Shown one piece after another: positions 31,239-35,780 of a stretch of 35,780 nucleotides of DNA. A model generated the notes under the pieces. The model was given only the letters and a program-made list of their open reading frames with translations. It made no database searches and had not been told where the DNA came from. The stretch is from Clostridia bacterium (lineage in GTDB: Bacteria; Bacillota; DTU086), in assembly GCA_012523575.1 (NCBI GenBank), contig JAAYIF010000002.1:1-35780 (forward strand). Reading direction: 5' to 3'. The translations under genes were made by a program, and so were the position numbers. The stretch's first letter is position 1. Each line of letters opens with the position of its first letter.

Positions 31239-32249
31239 TTACTTTTGAACTTCAGTGAGTTTCTGCACCCCTTTAACCACATACTTTAAATGATCCTTAG
31301 CTTCCACGGCAGGCAGTGCAGAAAGAACTCCAACGGCTCTTTTGAAGTATTGAGCAGCAGTTTTCAGAGAAAGGCTTAAGGCTCCACACCGTATGATTTT
31401 GTGCCTAATGAAATTAATTTCCTCCCCCTTAAATTCCCTTTTATCTATTATTTTTATAATTTTTTCCCTTTCTTCGCTCAGCCTGAGAGCCTTAATTAAA
31501 GGTAGAGTAATTATACACCGGCAGAGATCCTGCCCCACGGGTTTGCCCAGTTCTCCTTCGCTGGAAAACCAGTCCAAAATATCATCCTGTATCTGAAATG
31601 CCAATCCCAATAAAAATCCGTAACGCTCCAGGATTTCAACCTGATCCGGACATACTCCCGCGGCCCAGGCTCCCAATCCGCAGCATTGGGAAAAAAAATA
31701 CGCCGTCTTCTTCCCGGCAATGTTGAGGTAGGAGGCTTCTGACAGCGAATAATCGAAGGCCGCCTCCATCTGCTCAAACTCTCCGGAAACCATCTGTTCT
31801 ATGATTTCGGCATAGACTTTTACGGCTTTGTTCCCGTATCTTTCTACCAATTTTAAGCTTCTTCCGAAAAGCATATCCCCTGTTATAACTGCAGCCCCAT
31901 CACCCCAAAGGGCGTTTATGCTGTCCTTACCCCTTCTTTTGTCCGCCCCGTCGACAATATCGTCGTGAACCAAAGTTGCCAGGTGCAACATTTCCATTGC
32001 CGCCGCCAAAGACTTAACATCTGCTCCGGAGTTGCCGAAGCCTGCACACATTAAAACCAATAGGGGTCTTAAACCCTTACCGGGGCTGTTGAGAAGGTAG
32101 TGGAAAACTTCCCTTTGAAACCCACCGCCGCTTCCCAGAAGCTCCCGGGAAATCAACCGGTAAACCCCTTCCATCCCCCAAAATTGGGCCAACTGTTCAT
32201 AAGTCGGGCTTACTTCAGCTTTTCTGGGCTCTTTTGAACAATCCTTCAT
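31239..32249 (-). CDS. Trans-polyprenyl diphosphate synthase
   Basis: A 336-residue all-helical prenyltransferase that extends farnesyl or geranyl diphosphate with isopentenyl units. GKGLRPLL and the first aspartate-rich motif DDIVD (96-100), then GDMLFGRS, and the second motif QDDILD (221-226) are all present. The residue five positions before the first motif is a small alanine (A91), which in this family usually means a long product (C30 or more), as needed for menaquinone. It follows comB by 61 bp. Which product it makes is not determined; no partner subunit gene is nearby. Confidence 0.93.
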   Translation of the reverse strand: MKDCSKEPRKAEVSPTYEQLAQFWGMEGVYRLISRELLGSGGGFQREVFHYLLNSPGKGLRPLLVLMCAGFGNSGADVKSLAAAMEMLHLATLVHDDIVDGADKRRGKDSINALWGDGAAVITGDMLFGRSLKLVERYGNKAVKVYAEIIEQMVSGEFEQMEAAFDYSLSEASYLNIAGKKTAYFFSQCCGLGAWAAGVCPDQVEILERYGFLLGLAFQIQDDILDWFSSEGELGKPVGQDLCRCIITLPLIKALRLSEEREKIIKIIDKREFKGEEINFIRHKIIRCGALSLSLKTAAQYFKRAVGVLSALPAVEAKDHLKYVVKGVQKLTEVQK

Positions 32250-32310
32250 TTTTCATTCCCCCTGGATCCTTTTTATTTTTTACCAGGGAGATTTTTTTTA
32301 TTTGCCCAGT

Positions 32311-33036
32311 CTATATTTTTACCACCCCATTTATATATTCCGGCACAATATCTGACGTATTAAGGGCACAGCAGTGGTCTATATCCTGGGGAAAACCTAT
32401 TTCCCTGAGATATTTCCCATGTTTACCCGTCCCGAGGAATCCCGGCAGATCCTCCTTTGTGCATTGAAATAGTTTTTCAGCAGCGATGAGCAAATCCGAA
32501 ATTTCCAAGGACCGTTCAGCCCTTTTTTTCAGATAATGAGTCACGGCTCCGGCAGCCAAAAAGTCTTCCAGGGAGAACTCCCCAAGCCTGCCTGCACAGA
32601 CAAAAACCACGTCCTCTCCTTTTGAAGCCAAAACTTCCGCCACGGCTCTGCAGTTAATAAAAGCCCCTATCAATATCCTCTCTGCCCCTTCGGAGCCGTG
32701 GATAGCCCTGGTACCGTTGCTGGTGGTTAAAATAATGATTTTATTTTTTAAGAAAACTTCTTTAAACTCCCGGGGGGAATTTCCCAAATCAAAGCCCGGG
32801 ATTTTTAGTCCTTTCCTCTCCCCCGCAATTAAAACCTCATCTCCCAAAGCCGACAATTCTTCTCTTTTTTTCTCTGCCTCTTCCACGGAAAGAACGGGTA
32901 TCACCGCCCGGCATCCCTTTTCCAGGGCCGTTATTACGGTGGTAGTAGCCCGAAAAGCATCTATGGCCACGGCGGTTTTCCCCTTTAAGTTCTCCGGGGA
33001 AACATCCTCCGCTCTTAAAACGACGTCCAGCTTCAA
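32311..33036 (-). CDS. comB: 2-phosphosulfolactate phosphatase
   Basis: A 241-residue enzyme of the ComB family, the Mg-dependent phosphatase that converts 2-phospho-3-sulfolactate to (R)-3-sulfolactate. AIDAFRATTTVITAL (about 24-38) and TTSNGTRAIHGS are family signatures. The substrate comes from ComA, encoded 15 bp upstream, so the two steps are clearly coupled. In methanogens the product feeds coenzyme M synthesis; in Bacillus, sulfolactate is a major spore component. No ComC or sulfopyruvate decarboxylase gene is in the window. The start is a TTG after GGAGGT. Confidence 0.95.
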   Translation of the reverse strand: MKLDVVLRAEDVSPENLKGKTAVAIDAFRATTTVITALEKGCRAVIPVLSVEEAEKKREELSALGDEVLIAGERKGLKIPGFDLGNSPREFKEVFLKNKIIILTTSNGTRAIHGSEGAERILIGAFINCRAVAEVLASKGEDVVFVCAGRLGEFSLEDFLAAGAVTHYLKKRAERSLEISDLLIAAEKLFQCTKEDLPGFLGTGKHGKYLREIGFPQDIDHCCALNTSDIVPEYINGVVKI

Positions 33037-33050
33037 AGCAATACCTCCAA

Positions 33051-33872
33051 TCAGCTCCTTTGCTCATACTTCTCCAAACATAGCCGCAGCGTATCACCCC
33101 TCAAGCCAACCCTCAAAGCCTCCAAAGCCATAACTTCGTCAGGCTTAATGTTTCCCAGATTAACATTGGGCCCGAAACGGGCAATAAATTCCTGCTGCTG
33201 ACTCTTTAAGGGGGCTTCCCATATAATGGAGTTCAAATCCCTCACTTTAAACTGCAGGGTATTTATAACTTCTTCCCTTATGTTTCCCTTATTATCATAA
33301 AGTACCACCCCCCGGCCCGATTCCCTTCCCTCAACAATTACTTTAAAAGCACCGTTTAAAAGATCCTCCTCTATGAGCAGGGCAAGATGCTCCGCCTCCA
33401 GCCGGTCGCTGGCGTCTTTTTTCCCAACTTCCGATAAAACCATAAAGCCCATGTCCGCTGCACGCCTTATGGCATCCCTTCTGTCCCCTGGCTTCATATT
33501 TATGGTCCCGTCTGAAACTTCAATCGCTGAAAAACCAATCTCCCGGCAGAATTTCAAATACTCCTTAAGCCTTCCCTGAAGCAACGCCACTTCTAAAAAA
33601 GTTCCTCCCGGGTAGATATCCACATATTGTGACCTGACCAGTTCTATTTTCTTCCCCAAAAGGGGGATGGGATAAAGGGCAGAGGTCCCAAAACCCAGTT
33701 TGATTAAATCAATGTAATCCGAAGCCAACTCCAGCAATTCCCGGGTTTCCGTTAATCCTAAACCCTTATCAATGACCATTGTCAGCCCCACTTTCCTTGG
33801 CTTAAGGCTGCGTCCGGTTATAGGAAATTTCAAAAAGTCAGTCCAATTACCGTGCACTCCATTATCCTGCAA
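33051..33872 (-). CDS. comA: Phosphosulfolactate synthase
   Basis: A TIM-barrel enzyme of the ComA family that adds sulfite to phosphoenolpyruvate to give 2-phospho-3-sulfolactate. LTMVIDKGLGLTETRELLELASDYIDLIKLGFGTSALYP, split over two segments, and VDIYPGGTFLEVALLQGR and FSAIEVSDGTINM are typical. It is 273 residues from the start chosen here; the frame is open to 33890, but only the TTG at 33872 has a ribosome binding site (GGGGAG). It leads into comB. The homologue YitC does this in Bacillus during sporulation. Confidence 0.95.
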   Translation of the reverse strand: MQDNGVHGNWTDFLKFPITGRSLKPRKVGLTMVIDKGLGLTETRELLELASDYIDLIKLGFGTSALYPIPLLGKKIELVRSQYVDIYPGGTFLEVALLQGRLKEYLKFCREIGFSAIEVSDGTINMKPGDRRDAIRRAADMGFMVLSEVGKKDASDRLEAEHLALLIEEDLLNGAFKVIVEGRESGRGVVLYDNKGNIREEVINTLQFKVRDLNSIIWEAPLKSQQQEFIARFGPNVNLGNIKPDEVMALEALRVGLRGDTLRLCLEKYEQRS

Positions 33873-33909
33873 TAAACTCACTCCCCGCAATTAATAAATT
33901 TTGAACGGG

Positions 33910-34182
33910 TTATTTCCTTGCGCCGATAATGATAAGGAACACCCCCAAAGCAATCATTGCCAGTTTATAGGGTGATACCTTTCCCGCCAGGCCCGCCAGA
34001 CCAATACTCATAGCCGTGATGAGAACAATGGGACCAGCTAGGGCCAAAAAGGCATTGACCTGCATTGCCTTATCCACCCGGTTCAGCTTAAGCATTAGCA
34101 TTGCTGCGCTAAATTCCATTAGGGCAGAGATAAAGCGGACCAGCGCCATACCGAAAACGTATTTATCCTTTACAATAAACAT
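33910..34182 (-). CDS. YqhV-like membrane protein (DUF2619)
   Basis: A 90-residue protein with three membrane helices. The pattern (KYVFGMALVRFISALMEFSAAMLMLKLNRVDKAMQ, split by the loop) closely resembles Bacillus YqhV, a small protein encoded next to the spoIIIA operon. Its function is unknown. Here it stands 19-37 bp upstream of comA and is probably the first gene of the comA-comB-polyprenyl synthase transcript. That grouping suggests expression in sporulation, which is inference. The ATG follows GGGGAG. Confidence 0.85.
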   Translation of the reverse strand: MFIVKDKYVFGMALVRFISALMEFSAAMLMLKLNRVDKAMQVNAFLALAGPIVLITAMSIGLAGLAGKVSPYKLAMIALGVFLIIIGARK

Positions 34183-34323
34183 TATTTTTTTCTCCCCGTT
34201 CTTCTTCTTAATTACATTTGTACGCAGATATCTTGGAGGTTTAGAAGTAAAACATATCTCAAAATCCAGGGGGAATAATACCTTTTAGGAAATTGCATTA
34301 AGCAAAGGAGAAGTAGGGATAAA

Positions 34324-35562
34324 ATGAAAAAAAATTCGGATAAACCGGGTTTTAAACTATGGTTTGCTGTTTTAAACGCCGTTCCTTTCATAATGGTTTT
34401 GGGAAACTCAATGCTCATACCCATTCTCCCCAATATTAAATCAGCAATGCATCTTACTCTCTTTCAGGTGGGGCTTATAATAACTGCCTTTTCCATCCCT
34501 GCGGGGCTCACCATCCCCTTTGCCGGCATTGCTTCGGATCATTGGGGACGAAAGACTATCATGGCACCGGCACTGATAGTATACGGCCTTGGAGGGCTGA
34601 TTGCGGGAATATCTTCCATAGTTCTGGCACAGCCCTATTATATGGTGCTGGTGGGAAGAATCATCCAGGGGATTGGAGCAGGGGGAACATATCAGCTGGC
34701 AATGGCATTAACCGGAGATCTGATCCAATCAAAGGAGCGCACCAAAGCCCTGGGGATTCTTGAAGCTTCCAACGGGCTGGGTAAAGTGGCAAGTCCCATC
34801 GCAGGAGCTGCCCTCGGGCTCATTGCCTGGTTTGTTCCCTTCTTTGTCTACGGCATCTTGGCCATACCCACTGCCCTGGCAGTCTGGTTTCTGGTGGATG
34901 AACCCCCCATAAAAAACAAAGGCCGCCAGTCTTTAACCCAGTACTGGGGCCGGATAAAAAATATTTTTAAGGATAAGGGATTGTCCCTTACCGCTTCCTT
35001 TTTATCAGGGATGGCCGCATTGTTCATTCTGTTTGGTGTTTTAAGCTGGCTGTCGGATCTCCTTGAAAAAGGATACGGCATTGAAGGTTTTACCTCGGGT
35101 CTTTTAATCGCCATTCCCGTGGGTACCATGGCCTTGACTTCCTATCTGTCGGGCAGCTTTTTTCAGCAGGTAAAAGCTAAATTCCTAAAAACGGGAATAA
35201 CTGCAGGTCTTTCTTTCATAACCTTGGCACTGTTGGTGATATCCTTTGCCGATAACATATATGTCCTTTTCGGCGCTTTGGTGTTCCTTGGTTTTGGAGT
35301 GGGTGTGGTCCTGCCGGCCATCAATACCCTCATCACCGGCGCAGCTTCAACAGGGGAAAGGGGAATTATCACCTGCTTGTATGGATCCTTGAGGTTTTTC
35401 GGCGTGGCAGGAGGACCCCCCGTATTCGGTATTATTGCCACAATGGGAAAGCTTCCCTTTTTTTCCGCTGTAACCGCCGCCGCGGCTGCAGCGACAGTAC
35501 TTTCCTTCCTTTTTATCAGAACGGAAAGAATGCTTCCTCCACAGCTTCTACATGAGGGATAG
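34324..35562 (+). CDS. MFS transporter
   Basis: A 412-residue transporter of the major facilitator superfamily and the only plus-strand gene here. About twelve membrane helices are predicted. The loop between helices 2 and 3 has the conserved GIASDHWGRKTIM motif A, and GRIIQGIGAGGTYQLAMALTGD resembles motif B/C of drug:H+ antiporters, so export of a small molecule is likely. It diverges from the yqhV-comA-comB genes, which allows co-regulation; sulfolactate or a related anion is a possible cargo, without proof. The ATG follows AAAGGAG. Its stop codon directly abuts the stop codon of the convergent PAP2 gene. Confidence 0.93.
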   Translation: MKKNSDKPGFKLWFAVLNAVPFIMVLGNSMLIPILPNIKSAMHLTLFQVGLIITAFSIPAGLTIPFAGIASDHWGRKTIMAPALIVYGLGGLIAGISSIVLAQPYYMVLVGRIIQGIGAGGTYQLAMALTGDLIQSKERTKALGILEASNGLGKVASPIAGAALGLIAWFVPFFVYGILAIPTALAVWFLVDEPPIKNKGRQSLTQYWGRIKNIFKDKGLSLTASFLSGMAALFILFGVLSWLSDLLEKGYGIEGFTSGLLIAIPVGTMALTSYLSGSFFQQVKAKFLKTGITAGLSFITLALLVISFADNIYVLFGALVFLGFGVGVVLPAINTLITGAASTGERGIITCLYGSLRFFGVAGGPPVFGIIATMGKLPFFSAVTAAAAAATVLSFLFIRTERMLPPQLLHEG

Positions 35563-35780
35563 TTATATAAAAGGCACCATGTGGTGTACTATATAGGCGG
35601 TTCCCACTCCTATAGCCGCACCCGTTACCACGTCCAGGGGGTAGTGAAAGCCAAGATAGGTTCTGGAAAAACCGATAAGGGATGCCAGCCCTATCAGGGG
35701 ATAAAATAAAGCCGGATAATTATAGGAAAAGGACATGGCCAGAACATACCCCGCAGTGGTATGCCCCGAAGGGAAGGAAA
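35563..35780 (-). CDS. PAP2-family phosphatase, N-terminus cut by the window edge
   Basis: The last 71 codons of a PAP2 phosphatase. The motifs PSGHT and SRTYLGFHYPLDV contain the conserved His residues and Arg of the phosphatidic-acid-phosphatase/undecaprenyl-diphosphatase superfamily, followed by one or two membrane helices. Such enzymes remove phosphate from lipid phosphates such as undecaprenyl diphosphate. The frame opens at the window edge, so the N-terminus and first motif are missing. The gene is convergent with the MFS gene, with no bases between the two stop codons. Confidence 0.92.
   Translation of the reverse strand, partial: SFPSGHTTAGYVLAMSFSYNYPALFYPLIGLASLIGFSRTYLGFHYPLDVVTGAAIGVGTAYIVHHMVPFI

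Overview
The window looks like a chromosomal segment of an anaerobic, endospore-forming member of the Firmicutes (Clostridia, probably Peptococcaceae or a close relative). The evidence is: a SCIFF (six cysteines in forty-five residues) precursor peptide with its radical-SAM maturase, a LonC-type protease that the family literature ties to spore formers, a YqhV-like protein, DUF951, DUF441 and DUF2232 proteins, a sporulation-type sigma factor, and the conserved cluster rpsF-ssb-rpsR / mazG-like-yybS-rplI-lonC-dnaB / purA. The genus cannot be fixed from sequence alone. Nearly every gene is on the minus strand; only the MFS transporter at the right end is on plus. Shine-Dalgarno sequences are G-rich, and an unusually large share of genes start with TTG.

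Left to right: (1) 1-2.6 kb, the C-terminally cut-off gluzincin-type peptidase, a CopZ-like metal chaperone and a LysM-G5-M23 cell-wall peptidase. (2) 2.7-5.3 kb, the SCIFF peptide, its maturase and a membrane polyferredoxin. (3) 5.5-8.4 kb, an unknown four-helix membrane protein and a polar amino-acid ABC importer, with a strong terminator hairpin between its binding-protein and permease genes. (4) 8.6-9.3 kb, a repeat element and three tRNA genes (Gly-CCC, Glu-TTC, Lys-CTT) with clear promoters. (5) 9.3-11.1 kb, an FMN-dependent alpha-hydroxy-acid dehydrogenase with an N-terminal cysteine cluster and its GntR-type regulator. (6) 11.3-14.9 kb, purA with an FAD-dependent oxidoreductase, then an orphan sigma factor. 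(7) 15.7-21.4 kb, the operon mazG-like - DUF2232 - rplI - lonC - dnaB - DUF2148. (8) 21.6-22.7 kb, rpsF-ssb-rpsR, with a promoter and a leader that can fold in two exclusive ways. (9) 22.8-28.9 kb, the run panB - cvpA - M18 aminopeptidase - YedF-like - HEAT-repeat protein - mscS - DUF951. (10) 29-31 kb, a small proline-rich ORF, a DUF441 protein and a second GntR regulator. (11) 31.2-34.2 kb, yqhV-like - comA - comB - polyprenyl diphosphate synthase, which should make (R)-3-sulfolactate plus a long-chain prenyl diphosphate. (12) 34.3-35.8 kb, a divergent MFS transporter abutting a convergent, truncated PAP2 phosphatase.

The most unusual structure is a family of dispersed intergenic elements that the genes do not explain. 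There are four near-complete copies (8665-8853, 15281-15493, 29027-29190, 30049-30213) and a one-arm remnant (31181-31221). Each copy is an imperfect long palindrome with related ends (GTCTCTGCTGC-GGTTTGC type) around a strongly conserved, non-palindromic core of about 65 bp. Copies occur in both orientations, and the inner part of each arm is long or short independently of the other arm. They resemble MITE- or REP-like non-autonomous elements. I recognise no described family. Other points worth checking are the comAB locus, the rpsF leader switch, the degenerate YedF protein, and a DUF2232 gene whose reading frame offers no usual start codon where the conserved N-terminus begins.
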